From the NCBI RefSeq assembly GCF_001689125.2, contig NZ_CP015405.2:3327001-3391000 (forward strand): a DNA stretch of 64,000 nt, written 5' to 3'. Position numbers and translations under genes: made by a program. Positions 52,983 to 61,664 of the stretch are shown in pieces. Source of the DNA: Blautia pseudococcoides. GTDB taxonomy: Bacteria; Bacillota; Clostridia; Lachnospirales; Lachnospiraceae. The notes below the pieces were generated by a model. That model was given only the letters and a program-made list of their open reading frames with translations. It did no database searches and had not been told where the DNA came from. Within the stretch, counting starts at the first letter, position 1. Each line of letters opens with the position of its first letter.

Positions 52983-55631
52983 TTATCTGCCAAGCTGTGC
53001 AAGCCTTTCCTTTACCTGTTCCATCATATTTGTATATTTCTCAAGTTTGGCCTTCTCCTCAGCTACCTTGCTCTCAGGCGCTTTGCTCAGGAACCGCTGG
53101 TTTTTAAGCATGCCGTTTACACGGGCAAGCTCCTTGTTCAAACGCTCAGCTTCTTTGTTCAGGCGCTCAATCTCCTTCTCTATATCCACCAGTTCCGCAA
53201 AGGGCATGTAGATCAAAGCCTTTGAAGTCACTGCGGAGACCGCGTCGTCCGCAATCCCTGTTTTGTCAGCCTGAATGGTCACTTCACTGGCATATCCCAG
53301 AGTTGCGAAGAATACCTTTCCGTTGTCAAATACCTGACGGATTCCTTCCTCCTCTGAGACCACGAATACTTTAGCCTTTTTGCTTGGTGGTACATTCATA
53401 TCTGTACGCACATTACGGATGCTTCTTACAGCCTCCTTGATGATCTCCACTGCGCGCTCATCCTCTTTGAAACTCCACTCCTGTTTTTCCACCGGCCAGG
53501 AGGCGGTCATGATGGATTCCTCCTCCGGATGCAGGGTGCAGAAGATTTCCTCCGTGATAAACGGCATATAAGGATGAAGGAGCTTCAGCGCATTGCCCAA
53601 AACAGTTTTCAGCGTCCAGAGTGCTGCTGCCTTGGTGTTGTCCTCATCATTGTAAAGCCTTGGTTTTACCATTTCGATATACCAGTCACAGAACTCTTCC
53701 CAGATGAAGTCATATACTTTCTGAACTGCAATGCCCAGCTCGTATTTGTCCAGATTCTCCGTGACTTCTGCTGCCAGAGTATTCACTTTGGAGAGGATCC
53801 ACTTATCTGCACTTGTCAGGGTGCTTATATCAATCTCTGCCGGAACCTCCGCTTTTTCCAGGTTCATCATAATGAAACGGGATGCATTCCATACTTTGTT
53901 GGCAAAGTTGCGGCTTGCCTCCACTCTCTCCCAGTAGAAACGCATATCATTTCCAGGCGCGTTTCCTGTCATGAGGGTAAGACGCAGTGCATCCGCACCG
54001 TATTTGTCGATGACTTCCAGAGGGTCAATTCCATTCCCCAGGGATTTGCTCATCTTACGGCCCTGGGAATCACGAACCAGACCGTGAATCAACACATGGT
54101 GGAAGGGTGTCCTGCCAGTCTGCTCCAATCCTGAGAATACCATACGGATAACCCAGAAGAAAATAATGTCATATCCTGTTACCAGCACATCTGTGGGATA
54201 GAAATATTCCATCTCCTCTGTTTTCTCTGGCCATCCCAATGTGGAGAAAGGCCAGAGCGCGGAGGAAAACCAGGTATCCAGGGTGTCCTCATCCTGGGTC
54301 AGATGATCACAGCCGCATTTCGGGCAAACCTTTGGCATCTCCCTGGCAACCGCTACCTCCCCGCATTTGTCGCAGTAATAGGCGGGAATCCTGTGGCCCC
54401 ACCAGAGCTGGCGGGAAATACACCAATCACGGATATTCTCCAGCCAGTGCATATAGATCTTATCAAAACGGTCCGGAACAAACTGCAGGCTTTTGTCTTC
54501 CAAAGTCTGAATGGCAGCCTCCCCCATCTCTTTCATCCTTACAAACCACTGGGGCTTGATCATTGGCTCCACGGTGGTGTGACAGCGGTCATGGGTGCCG
54601 ACGCTGTGGGCATGTGGCACTACTTTCACCAGAAGTCCCTGTTCCTCCAGGTCTTTGACCATAGCCTTTCTGGCCTCATAGCGGTCCATACCCGCATATT
54701 TGCCTCCCAGCTCATTGATGGTGGCATCATCGTTCATGACGGTGATCTCCGGCAGGCTGTGGCGTTTTCCCACTTCAAAGTCATTGGGGTCGTGGGCCGG
54801 TGTGATCTTTACGCACCCGGTACCGAATTCTTTATCAACATATTCGTCTGCCACAACCGGGATTTCCCTGTCTGTCAGAGGCAGCTTCAGCATTTTCCCA
54901 ATCAGGTCTTTGTATCTGTCATCTTCAGGATTGACTGCAACAGCCGTATCTCCCAGAAGGGTCTCGGGGCGCGTGGTTGCGATCTCTACAAAACGGCCTT
55001 CCTCTCCCACGATAGGGTAATTAATATGCCAGAAAAATCCGTCCTGGTCCTCATGTTCTACCTCTGCATCTGAGATGGACGTCTGGCATACCGGACACCA
55101 GTTGATAATGCGGGAACCTTTGTAGATATATCCTTTTTCGTATAATTTAATGAAAACTTCCTGCACTGCCTCGGAACATCCCTCATCCATGGTAAAACGT
55201 TCTCTGTCCCAGTCAGCAGATGCGCCCAGTTTCTTTAACTGGTTAATGATCTTTCCGCCGTATTCCTCTTTCCACTTCCAGGCGTGCTTCAGAAATTCTT
55301 CTCTGCCAATCTCATTTTTATCAATGCCCTGTGATTTCAGCTTTTCAATAACCTTGACTTCTGTTGCTATGGCTGCATGGTCTGTGCCCGGCTGCCACAG
55401 TGCTTCGTAGCCCTGCATTCTCTTGAAGCGGATCAGGATATCCTGCATAGTCTCATCCAGCGCATGTCCCATATGAAGCTGGCCTGTTACATTGGGCGGG
55501 GGCATCACAATGGTAAATGGTTTTTTGTCTCTGTTCACTTGGGCATGGAAATATTTGTTGTCCAGCCACTTCTGATAAATTCTGTCTTCCAGACCCTTGG
55601 GGTCATAAGTCTTGGCAAGCTCCTTGCTCAT
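52983..55631 (-). CDS. valS: Valyl-tRNA synthetase
   Basis: About 882 residues. Class I signature HMGH in [15 protein letters not shown] (about 45-60), CP1 editing domain with [17 protein letters not shown], the KMSKS loop in [16 protein letters not shown], a tRNA-binding region and the C-terminal coiled coil ([20 protein letters not shown]). Cytoplasmic. Start at 55631 with AAGGAGGAGATT. Preceded by a T-box with its terminator, so charged with uncharged tRNA-Val-responsive control. Confidence 0.98.
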   Translation of the reverse strand: MSKELAKTYDPKGLEDRIYQKWLDNKYFHAQVNRDKKPFTIVMPPPNVTGQLHMGHALDETMQDILIRFKRMQGYEALWQPGTDHAAIATEVKVIEKLKSQGIDKNEIGREEFLKHAWKWKEEYGGKIINQLKKLGASADWDRERFTMDEGCSEAVQEVFIKLYEKGYIYKGSRIINWCPVCQTSISDAEVEHEDQDGFFWHINYPIVGEEGRFVEIATTRPETLLGDTAVAVNPEDDRYKDLIGKMLKLPLTDREIPVVADEYVDKEFGTGCVKITPAHDPNDFEVGKRHSLPEITVMNDDATINELGGKYAGMDRYEARKAMVKDLEEQGLLVKVVPHAHSVGTHDRCHTTVEPMIKPQWFVRMKEMGEAAIQTLEDKSLQFVPDRFDKIYMHWLENIRDWCISRQLWWGHRIPAYYCDKCGEVAVAREMPKVCPKCGCDHLTQDEDTLDTWFSSALWPFSTLGWPEKTEEMEYFYPTDVLVTGYDIIFFWVIRMVFSGLEQTGRTPFHHVLIHGLVRDSQGRKMSKSLGNGIDPLEVIDKYGADALRLTLMTGNAPGNDMRFYWERVEASRNFANKVWNASRFIMMNLEKAEVPAEIDISTLTSADKWILSKVNTLAAEVTENLDKYELGIAVQKVYDFIWEEFCDWYIEMVKPRLYNDEDNTKAAALWTLKTVLGNALKLLHPYMPFITEEIFCTLHPEEESIMTASWPVEKQEWSFKEDERAVEIIKEAVRSIRNVRTDMNVPPSKKAKVFVVSEEEGIRQVFDNGKVFFATLGYASEVTIQADKTGIADDAVSAVTSKALIYMPFAELVDIEKEIERLNKEAERLNKELARVNGMLKNQRFLSKAPESKVAEEKAKLEKYTNMMEQVKERLAQLGR

Positions 55632-55644
55632 AATCTCCTCCTTA

Positions 55645-55905
55645 ATTAAAAAACGCCCTTTACAGACTGCACTGTAAAGGGCGAAATATTCCGCGGTACC
55701 ACCTTTTTTTCTCACTCATGTCCGTTAACGCAGACTACGCGTGAAGGCCTACTCCTGATTCATCCTTTACAAACCACACAGTTCAGCCCTCCGGTTCAAA
55801 AGCTACCTTCCATCCATTCCCCTGAAACGACCTTGCAGCCGGTGGATCGTTCTCTCTGTCAGAATCCAGGATGTACTCCTCTTTCTCATCACCTTTTCAT
55901 ACGTC
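55645..55905 (-). promoter_or_regulatory. T-box leader of valS with terminator
   Basis: Minus strand: AGGAGTACATCC (AGTA-box type) and GCTGCAAGG (stem I distal loop type) near the 5' end, the T-box sequence AAGGTGGTACCGCGG (55691-55705), then the terminator CGCCCTTTACAG / CTGTAAAGGGCG (55672-55683 and 55654-55665) followed by T6. Uncharged tRNA-Val pairs with the T-box and stabilises the antiterminator. The specifier codon was not fixed with certainty; GTC and GTA triplets both occur in the expected part. Confidence 0.93.
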
Positions 55906-55907
55906 CC

Positions 55908-55936
55908 ATCATAATCACATTATCCTGGTTTGTCAA
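55908..55936 (-). promoter_or_regulatory. valS promoter
   Basis: Minus strand TTGACA (55931-55936) and TATGAT (55908-55913), 17-nt spacer, directly before the T-box. Confidence 0.85.
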
Positions 55937-56040
55937 GTGAATAAATTGTGAAAACACAAAAATAAGCCCGTTTCTGCGGACTTATTACTCACTTTGCAAG
56001 GGATATTACCCCTCTGATCCTCTCCCCGTTCCGTAACCAT

Positions 56041-56282
56041 TCAGTAGTATCCCTTTGGATATGGGATGTTTGTCCGGCTGCTGAATTTCTTCTGAAGATC
56101 AGCGTAAGGAATGCACAGACCTGCCGGGTTGTTACGGGTTCCTTCTATAATAAAAGGGTGCGGATACACGAGGCATAAGGATCAGAGGGATCCCTGCCGT
56201 TTAATCTGCTGCATAATTCTATAAATTCAGGTTTCGGCCTTTCGGCATTCCATAATAAGAATCTCTTATAGAGATTCAGGTT
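56041..56282 (-). pseudogene. Frameshifted C-terminal remnant of a gene downstream of a cobalamin riboswitch
   Basis: Two overlapping minus-strand frames read like one protein. The first (56282 to a stop at 56145) gives LYKRFLLWNAERPKPEFIEL then CSRLNGRDPSDPYASCIR; the second (from 56181 to the stop at 56041) gives PFIIEGTRNNPAGLCIPYAD and LQKKFSSRTNIPYPKGYY. Neither has a start codon with a ribosome binding site, and the shift from one to the other lies in 56145-56181. It suggests a 5'-truncated, frameshifted gene, family not recognised. A short readable stretch by chance is the alternative. Confidence 0.4.
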
Positions 56283-56311
56283 CTAAACTTTGCACGGAAG
56301 TTCTCACCCTA

Positions 56312-56480
56312 CTGCTCTCAAGCAGGTTTCCTGGCTTATGGTTCATCGCTCAGCCGCCTTCTCACACTTTCATGCAATGGCACTTTGGCATTGCTCTCCA
56401 TTTACAGTGACCGCATCGCTCAGGACTTGCACCTGATTCCCTTTTCACCAGCACTGTGCGGCCAGTGCGGATGCACTTGA
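56312..56480 (-). promoter_or_regulatory. Cobalamin (B12) riboswitch, orphan
   Basis: Minus strand in order: GGTGAAAAGGGAATCAGGTG, AAGTCCTGAGCGATGCGGTC, ACTGTAA, TGAGAAGGCGGCTGAG and the B12 box AAGCCAGGAAACCTGC (56322-56337). This is the conserved core of cobalamin riboswitches. A 6-bp hairpin GCACTG/CAGTGC precedes it. An 8-bp hairpin GAATCTCT/AGAGATTC follows at about 56261-56279 and may belong to the expression platform. No intact gene lies downstream before the valS promoter on the same strand. Confidence 0.88.
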
Positions 56481-56540
56481 TCGTTTTATGGAATTATACA
56501 CATTTATGTTACCATTCTCCACAGGTTCAGTCAAGACCTT

Positions 56541-56756
56541 TTATCTGTTTGCGGATGTATTCTCTGCCTTCTTGCTTTCCCGTTTTCTTCTTGTCATGAT
56601 CCCGCCGATTCGCCCTGTCTCCTTGGCTGATAAGCTTTTCCATCCTGATTCCAAAACCTGGTCAAGCAGTCCCAGTTCCTCTGCTATTTCATATTTCAGC
56701 ATTTCCTCCCGGGGAATCTTATTTAAGTCAATCTTCTCATTGTTTTTCTTGCTCAT
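56541..56756 (-). CDS. Alpha/beta-type small acid-soluble spore protein
   Basis: 71 residues. LKYEIAEELGLLDQVLESGW and LSAKETGRIGGIMTRRKR match the two SASP blocks (KYEIAxELG and GxxGGxM). These coat and protect spore DNA and are degraded in germination by the Gpr protease; the expected cleavage region is KYEIAEELG. The C-terminus is more basic than usual. AAGGAGTGTGACTTTTC precedes the start. CATACTT 60 nt upstream resembles a sigma-G -10 but the -35 is not convincing. Confidence 0.85.
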   Translation of the reverse strand: MSKKNNEKIDLNKIPREEMLKYEIAEELGLLDQVLESGWKSLSAKETGRIGGIMTRRKRESKKAENTSANR

Positions 56757-56950
56757 GAAAAGTCACACTCCTTCATAAATAATTAAAGTCTCTTTCAAGT
56801 ATGACCTGTTCTTTTCTTTTTAAACATATATCAAAAATATTCTGCTGTACTCCAATTCCAGTTGTTCCCTGTTTCTTTCCTGTCCCAATCGTGTTATTAT
56901 TCACTTTGTAACAACTACATAACATTTTCGTAACAAATAAGGAGGTCTTT

Positions 56951-57943
56951 ATGAAACACAAAATATTACCGGGATTTCTGGCACTGGCTGTGGTGAGCGC
57001 CATGGGAATGGCTCCCGCTCGTGTACAGGCTGCTTCCATTGAGGATGTAAAACAGAATCTGCAGGGCAAAGGTATTATTGTAGCCGGAAACATTTCCAAT
57101 CTGGATGAATTAAAACAGAAGCTGGAGAGTATGGGCATTGACTGCTCCATTCCCGGCTGGCTGGAATCTCTCTGCCCGGAACTCCCAGGCATAGGACAGC
57201 CCGGAAACCCAGACACCCCGGGCGACAACCAGCCTGAGAACCCGGACACTCCGGACGACAACCAGCCTGAGAACCCGGACACTCCGGATGATAACCAGCC
57301 TGAGAACCCGGACACTCCGGATGACAACCAGCCTGAAAACCCGGACACTCCGGATGATAACCAGCCTGAGAACCCGGACACTCCGGATGATAACCAGCCT
57401 GAAAACCCGGACACTCCGGATGACAACCAGCCTGAGAACCCGGACACTCCGGATGACAACCAGCCTGAAAATCCGGGCACTCCGGACGGCAGTCTCCCGG
57501 AAAATCCGGACACCCCGGACAACAACCAGCCGGGAAATCCCAGTGTTCCGGACAATGACACAGAGAACGCTGATTTTGTAAAGCAGGTAGTAAACCTTGT
57601 AAATCAGGAACGCGCCAAAGCCGGCCTCTCACCAGTGACAGCCGACACATCCATCCAGGCTGCCGCCCAGGTCAGAGCTAAAGAGATTGAGAAATCCTTC
57701 TCCCACACACGTCCTGACGGAAGTTCCTTCAGCACCGCACTGACCCAGCAGGGTGTCACCTACCGCGGTTCCGGAGAAAACATTGCATGGGGCCAGAAAA
57801 CCCCGGAGCAGGTTATGAACGGCTGGATGAACAGTGAAGGCCACAGAGCCAACATTCTCAATAAAAACTTTACCAAGATCGGTGTAGGCTACCACCAGAA
57901 CGCCTCCGGTACCAATTATTGGACCCAGCTATTCACTTACTAA
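56951..57943 (+). CDS. Secreted CAP/SCP-domain protein with Pro/Asn/Asp repeat linker
   Basis: 330 residues. Signal peptide MKHKILPGFLALAVVSAMGM to about residue 27 (cleavage after VQA), a short helical domain (30-75), an 11-residue tandem repeat linker, then a CAP domain from about 205 (VVNLVNQERAKAGLSPV, KSFSHTRPDGSSF, GENIAWG, MNSEGHRANIL) ending NYWTQLFTY. YkwD-like bacterial CAP proteins are cell-surface or spore-associated; function unknown. TAAGGAGGTCTTT precedes the start. On the plus strand, opposite to all its neighbours. Confidence 0.92.
   Translation: MKHKILPGFLALAVVSAMGMAPARVQAASIEDVKQNLQGKGIIVAGNISNLDELKQKLESMGIDCSIPGWLESLCPELPGIGQPGNPDTPGDNQPENPDTPDDNQPENPDTPDDNQPENPDTPDDNQPENPDTPDDNQPENPDTPDDNQPENPDTPDDNQPENPDTPDDNQPENPGTPDGSLPENPDTPDNNQPGNPSVPDNDTENADFVKQVVNLVNQERAKAGLSPVTADTSIQAAAQVRAKEIEKSFSHTRPDGSSFSTALTQQGVTYRGSGENIAWGQKTPEQVMNGWMNSEGHRANILNKNFTKIGVGYHQNASGTNYWTQLFTY
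57197..57559 (+). repeat. 33-bp coding tandem repeat, 11 units
   Basis: 363 nt = 11 units of 33 nt encoding QPENPDTPDDN and variants: a first QPGNPDTPGDN, seven identical consensus units, then QPENPGTPDGS, LPENPDTPDNN and QPGNPSVPDND. The central units differ only at synonymous positions (GAG/GAA, GAT/GAC), consistent with recent unit expansion. Confidence 0.97.
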
Positions 57944-58042
57944 ACACACACACATTCATAAGCACACATCACACCAAAGACCGCGGCCCAGTGTCCCCCA
58001 CTGCAGCCGCGGTCTTCCCTATTAACAATCTTTGAGATCCTT

Positions 58043-58173
58043 ATTGCGTCAATAATACACGATTCTTGCCGCTCATCTCCCTTCCCTATTTCGGAATGAT
58101 AATTGCGGCAATAATACACGATTCTTGCCGCTCATCTCCTTCCCTATTTCGGAATGATAATTGCGGCAATAAT
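58043..58173. repeat. Tandem duplication of the 3' end of the pspC gene
   Basis: Two copies of a 58-59-nt unit, 58043-58101 and 58102-58159, then a third partial one starting at 58160 inside the gene. The unit holds CGGAATGATAATTGCGGCAA, which in the gene encodes the C-terminal IAAIIIPK. Both extra copies lie beyond the stop codon and are nearly identical (GCGTCAA versus GCGGCAA, one C insertion). Confidence 0.9.
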
Positions 58174-58332
58174 ATACGCCACAATTCCAGTCCATACCAT
58201 CCCAAAGCAGGAAAGTATCACCCATGCAAGCCTCACCAGTGTTGGGTCGATATTGAAGTATTCCGCAATCCCTCCGCACACACCTGCCAGCATATAATTT
58301 GTAGATGACCTATACAATCTCTTATCAGACAT
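58144..58332 (-). CDS. PspC-domain membrane protein
   Basis: 62 residues. MSDKRLYRSSTNYMLAGVCG, GIAEYFNIDPTLVRLAWVIL and a C-terminal membrane segment GIVAYIIAAIIIPK match stand-alone PspC-domain proteins. Inner-membrane protein tied to envelope stress responses in other bacteria. Start preceded by GAAAGGAGAATCATT. It follows the DUF4097 gene on the same strand after 84 nt. Confidence 0.9.
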   Translation of the reverse strand: MSDKRLYRSSTNYMLAGVCGGIAEYFNIDPTLVRLAWVILSCFGMVWTGIVAYIIAAIIIPK

Positions 58333-58416
58333 AATGATTCTCCTTTCATCTGAAACAATTTTTCTGATTTACAATTCCTGTTACTGATCAACGGTATCAA
58401 TCCCCGCTGTAACTGT

Positions 58417-59286
58417 TCAATCTCCATTCTCAAATAATATATCCACAGTGCCCATTCCGCATTCTATCTCCATATATTTTGGTGCATTGCTGTCACCTGT
58501 CCTCAATGAGCTGATACCGCTGTGGGACTCACTTCCCACATTTACAGCGCCTAATCCGCAGTCTATATCCGTGCCGTAATCCTGACGTTTTCCGGCCAGC
58601 GTTGCGGTTACGGTTCCCATTCCGCAGTTCACATACCCTGTAGTAAATTCTATAAAATGAATATCCATGGTACCCATGCCTACACCCAGTTCCGCCTCAT
58701 TTGCCCTGATGCTTCCACTGGTCTCCACAGTTCCTGCGCCTACATACATGGTCAGATTCTCTGCCTCCAGGTCCTGCACTTCCAGTATTCCAGCCCCGAT
58801 TTGGAATTCCGCGTCAACAAATTTCTTGTTCTTTGGAATCTCTATCTCAATAGGGTATTTTTCAATAGAGCGCTTTCTGTAGGACCTTTCTATGGAGAGC
58901 TGACCGTCATCCTCATCAAACACTACCTTATCTTTATTGGAATAAACCTTGACACGAATTTTATCGCTGGCGGAGGAACGCACTACAGAAACATATGTGT
59001 ATTTTGTCTCCACATCCAAATCCAAGACCTGGTCTGCGTCAAATTCATATTCCTTAACCGCTTTCCCGTTCAATGTTTCCTTTATGTCATCTACAGACTC
59101 TGAAAACTCATAATCATTGTCATGACGTACCCAGTTTCTAAAAGGCTCCCAGTCCATACTGTTTTCCACAGCCGCAGACACACCGCCCCAGGTAGCGCCC
59201 ATGATGATCCCAGCTAAAAACAGGGCACCGCCTACAATTACCAGAACCAATGCTGTGATCAAACAAAATTTTGTAAATTTCTTCAT
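58417..59286 (-). CDS. DUF4097-type beta-helix protein with membrane anchor
   Basis: 289 residues. An N-terminal membrane segment (FCLITALVLVIVGGALFLAG) is followed by an extracytoplasmic part built of repeating short strands (GAGILEVQDLEAENLTMYVG, GMGTMDIHF, GMGTVTATLAG, GLGAVNVGS, GMGTVDILF), as in DUF4097 proteins. Function unknown; usually part of a PadR-DUF1700-DUF4097 module, as here. The ATG overlaps the DUF1700 stop as ATGA. Confidence 0.88.
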   Translation of the reverse strand: MKKFTKFCLITALVLVIVGGALFLAGIIMGATWGGVSAAVENSMDWEPFRNWVRHDNDYEFSESVDDIKETLNGKAVKEYEFDADQVLDLDVETKYTYVSVVRSSASDKIRVKVYSNKDKVVFDEDDGQLSIERSYRKRSIEKYPIEIEIPKNKKFVDAEFQIGAGILEVQDLEAENLTMYVGAGTVETSGSIRANEAELGVGMGTMDIHFIEFTTGYVNCGMGTVTATLAGKRQDYGTDIDCGLGAVNVGSESHSGISSLRTGDSNAPKYMEIECGMGTVDILFENGD

Positions 59287-60170
59287 GAACGGTCACCTCC
59301 CCTCATTCCTCTATGAACGATTCTCTGAATCAAATCAACAACCCAGCGGAACACTGCAGGCACCACTTTTGCTAAAAACAATATAAATACCATGACCAGC
59401 AGGATACCAACAGCGGACATGATGATTCCCGCTCCGGAAATAGCCAGTGCTGCCGCCGGATTTCCCAGCATATGGATCAGTGCGTAAACCACCATGGCAA
59501 TGCCGCTGCCCAGCAGAGCTACCCCGCTGAACATAACTGCTGCGATAATACCGGCCACACCTGCCAGCAGGCCAAAAGGTATACCGAGGATACCAAGGCC
59601 GATCCCGCCCACTACCGGAACAGCGAACATTACAAATACAATAATGATGCCCCACATGATTCCGCTTCTGTTCCTATGGGTTTTCCCTGTACCGTAACCG
59701 CTTCTGCTGTAAGGGCCGTCATATCCCTTACCGCCGCTTCCATACTGTCCTGTACCGTCCTGGCTGCTGCTCCCTTCCGTGCTTTCCTGACCGCTGGATC
59801 CATTCTGGCTGCCATAACTTCTCCGGCCATCATATGCACTGCCATCCCGCTGTGTCTGTTCCCCGCTGCCGGTACTTTGCTCTTTCTTATCCGCACCTGC
59901 CCGCTCCGGCATATTCCTGTCATCAAATATCCCGTCGCTGTATCCGGTCTCTGTGTATTCTCCGTAGTCCTTCCGGTTCTCACCCAGGTCTGCCTTGATG
60001 ATGGCAGCCACCTTGCCCGGACTTCCCAATTCCTGTATAACAGAGGATTCATTTTCTTCCCCTGCATCGTCAAAGTAACTGTTGTAGAAATCCAGTGCCT
60101 CCTCTCTCTCCTGCACCGGAATATCCCAAAGCAGCCGTTCCAGCTGCGCTAAAAATTCCTTTCGTTTCAT
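59283..60170 (-). CDS. DUF1700 membrane protein
   Basis: About 295 residues. The first 70 residues (MKRKEFLAQLERLLWDIPVQ and EREEALDFYNSYFDDAGEE, VIQELGSPGKVAAII) are the DUF1700 head; then a Ser/Gly/Gln-rich linker (about 90-170), and four or so membrane segments in the last 120 residues. Start at 60170 has GGGAGGGATACCAAA and overlaps the padR stop as ATGA. Confidence 0.9.
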   Translation of the reverse strand: MKRKEFLAQLERLLWDIPVQEREEALDFYNSYFDDAGEENESSVIQELGSPGKVAAIIKADLGENRKDYGEYTETGYSDGIFDDRNMPERAGADKKEQSTGSGEQTQRDGSAYDGRRSYGSQNGSSGQESTEGSSSQDGTGQYGSGGKGYDGPYSRSGYGTGKTHRNRSGIMWGIIIVFVMFAVPVVGGIGLGILGIPFGLLAGVAGIIAAVMFSGVALLGSGIAMVVYALIHMLGNPAAALAISGAGIIMSAVGILLVMVFILFLAKVVPAVFRWVVDLIQRIVHRGMRGGDRS

Positions 60171-60490
60171 TTTGGTATCCCTCCCTCGAACAATCTGGAA
60201 ATCTTTGTGGAATAGTTTTTCCACTCTGTCTTATAAAGATTCAGCTGTGCCATACCTCTCTCTGTCAGCTTATAATATCTTCGGTTCCTGCCCCCGTACT
60301 CCTGATCGTAGGTCTCCAGGCATTCATCCTTCTGAAGCCTTCTGAGTACCGGATACAGTGTGGATTCGGATACCTCCAAAACCTGCCGGACATCCTGGGT
60401 GATCTTATACCCATATGTGCCGTCTGCCTCCTTGGAGACCACCGCCAGTACAATTGCGTCCAGCAGCGCGGCGCCTGTATTAAAAACCAT
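60167..60490 (-). CDS. PadR-family transcriptional regulator
   Basis: 107 residues. Winged helix with LLDAIVLAVVSKEADGTYGY, ITQDVRQVLEVSESTLYPVL and RRLQKDECLETYDQEYGGR; short C-terminal helix. GGAAGTGAGAAT precedes the start. First gene of padR-DUF1700-DUF4097; probably autoregulates through the AT-rich palindromic promoter upstream. Confidence 0.93.
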   Translation of the reverse strand: MVFNTGAALLDAIVLAVVSKEADGTYGYKITQDVRQVLEVSESTLYPVLRRLQKDECLETYDQEYGGRNRRYYKLTERGMAQLNLYKTEWKNYSTKISRLFEGGIPK

Positions 60491-60622
60491 ATTCTCACTT
60501 CCTTTTCTCCGTATATGCCGCCTGTACTGCCGCGGCTGCCTCCCGGCATGAAATAATAGAACTCCGGGACACTTAGGATTTATATAATATTATATTTTCT
60601 ACAATACTATTTTATATTTAAT

Positions 60623-60652
60623 ACTATATGCTATATAATATACTTTTGTCAA
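60623..60652 (-). promoter_or_regulatory. padR operon promoter and probable PadR operator
   Basis: Minus strand TTGACA (60647-60652) and TATAGT (60623-60628), 18-nt spacer. The segment around the -10 is an AT-rich imperfect palindrome (TATATAGCATATAGTA), similar in style to PadR operators (ATGT-type inverted repeats), and within a 100-nt extremely AT-rich stretch. Confidence 0.6.
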
Positions 60653-60702
60653 TAGTATTATATTAAAAACATGTTTTTCTTTTCAAATGTCGGAAAAAGA
60701 CG

Positions 60703-60856
60703 TATAATGTAGAAAGAAGCCCGCAATGGTAACTGCTGGCCACTGTCCGCGGATTCCCGTCCGGGAATACCTTCTCCAAAAGATGCTGCGCAAAGGATGC
60801 TACTGTACAAAACCTAAGCATACAGCATACTGTAAAGGTACCGGACCGTTACCATT
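60703..60856 (+). ncRNA. Candidate structured leader RNA upstream of the DUF4230 gene
   Basis: A TATAAT at 60703-60708 is followed by about 150 nt closed by a perfect 9-bp helix AATGGTAAC (60725-60733) / GTTACCATT (60848-60856). Inside it GTCCG (60745-60749) pairs with CGGAC (60842-60846), ATTCCC/GGGAAT makes a hairpin with GTCC loop (60753-60768), and TACAG/CTGTA forms a late hairpin with an alternative partner near 60811. Nested, coaxial pairing of this kind suggests a real RNA domain; it matches no riboswitch class recognised here. The start codon of the DUF4230 gene follows after 19 nt. Confidence 0.5.
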
Positions 60857-60875
60857 CTAAAACACGGAGGTATAA

Positions 60876-61475
60876 ATGAAAAATAAAATAGCAAAGATGA
60901 TCGGCGTAGTCTGCGTCCTGATCCTGGTCATTTTCGGCGTATTTCTGGGAAGATACTGGGAGGGGCGCAAATATCAAAAGGCAGACATCTCCGTCTCCGC
61001 TATCACTGCCCGTTTAACCCAGGCAAGTGACCTGGCTACCGCCCGATTGGAATACAGAGGATTGATCCGTTACGAGGCCGGTGAGATCCGTTTTATCACC
61101 CAGAAAGGCTTTACCATGATCTACGATGCCCATATCAAGGCAGGCATTGACCTTTCCAAAGCCCAGGTGGACGTATCCGGCGAAACCATCACCGTGACCC
61201 TTCCGGAAGCCGTGATCCAGGACATCAATATTGACCCGGACAGCCTGGAGTTTTACGATGAAAAAATAGCACTGTTCAATCCCCAGAACAAAGAGGATAC
61301 CGTAACTGCCCTGCAGGCAGCCAAGGAAGACGCGGAGAAAAATGCCGCTGACAGCGATCTGCTGACAACGGCAAATGAACAGGCCCGGCGCCTGATCCAG
61401 GAACTGCTGGTCCCTGTGACCCAGGACAGTGATAAAGAATACACCCTTGTATTCCGCGAATCGGCAGCAAACTGA
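60876..61475 (+). CDS. DUF4230 membrane-anchored protein
   Basis: 199 residues. N-terminal membrane anchor (IGVVCVLILVIFGVFLGRYW, about 9-28) then a soluble domain with ITARLTQASDLATARLEYRG, FTMIYDAHIKAGIDLSKAQV and ITVTLPEAVIQDINIDPDSL, the DUF4230 pattern, and a C-terminal helix. Function unknown. Start with ACACGGAGGTATAA. Preceded by a structured leader, followed by two hairpins. Confidence 0.87.
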   Translation: MKNKIAKMIGVVCVLILVIFGVFLGRYWEGRKYQKADISVSAITARLTQASDLATARLEYRGLIRYEAGEIRFITQKGFTMIYDAHIKAGIDLSKAQVDVSGETITVTLPEAVIQDINIDPDSLEFYDEKIALFNPQNKEDTVTALQAAKEDAEKNAADSDLLTTANEQARRLIQELLVPVTQDSDKEYTLVFRESAAN

Positions 61476-61546
61476 AAGAAAAGCGTAAGGATTCATTAGG
61501 TCTGCGCATTCACTGCGCTGACCGTAAGAAAGTGTTCCGCGGTCAA

Positions 61547-61589
61547 GCAAAAATCCCATTACAAAAGGCGATCATGCATGGATTTTTGC
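61547..61589 (+). other. 10-bp hairpin downstream of the DUF4230 gene
   Basis: GCAAAAATCC (61547-61556) and GGATTTTTGC (61580-61589), 23-nt loop. It lies between the stop at 61475 and the terminator at 61622; no T-tract directly follows. Confidence 0.55.
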
Positions 61590-61621
61590 CTGTAACTGTG
61601 AGAGGCAGCGTATATACATAT

Positions 61622-61664
61622 CGGGCCGGGAGAATGTTACGATTTCTCCCGGCCCGTTTCTTTT
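61622..61664 (+). terminator. Rho-independent terminator of the DUF4230 unit
   Basis: 13-bp stem CGGGCCGGGAGAA (61622-61634) / TTCTCCCGGCCCG (61644-61656), followed by TTTCTTTTATT. It is on the plus strand and touches the end of the convergent ABC gene. Confidence 0.92.

Noticed and set aside
56041..56282. Selenocysteine gene read through the TGA at 56182-56184
   Set aside because: Upstream in-frame sequence contains another stop and the better continuation is in a different frame; a frameshifted remnant explains the data more simply. No SECIS-like hairpin was recognised after the TGA.
56773..57561. 262-codon open frame on the minus strand opposite the CAP gene
   Set aside because: It is made of the repeat read backwards (GFSGWLSSGVS units); the plus strand has signal peptide, CAP domain and AGGAGG. 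A shadow of the 33-nt repeat.
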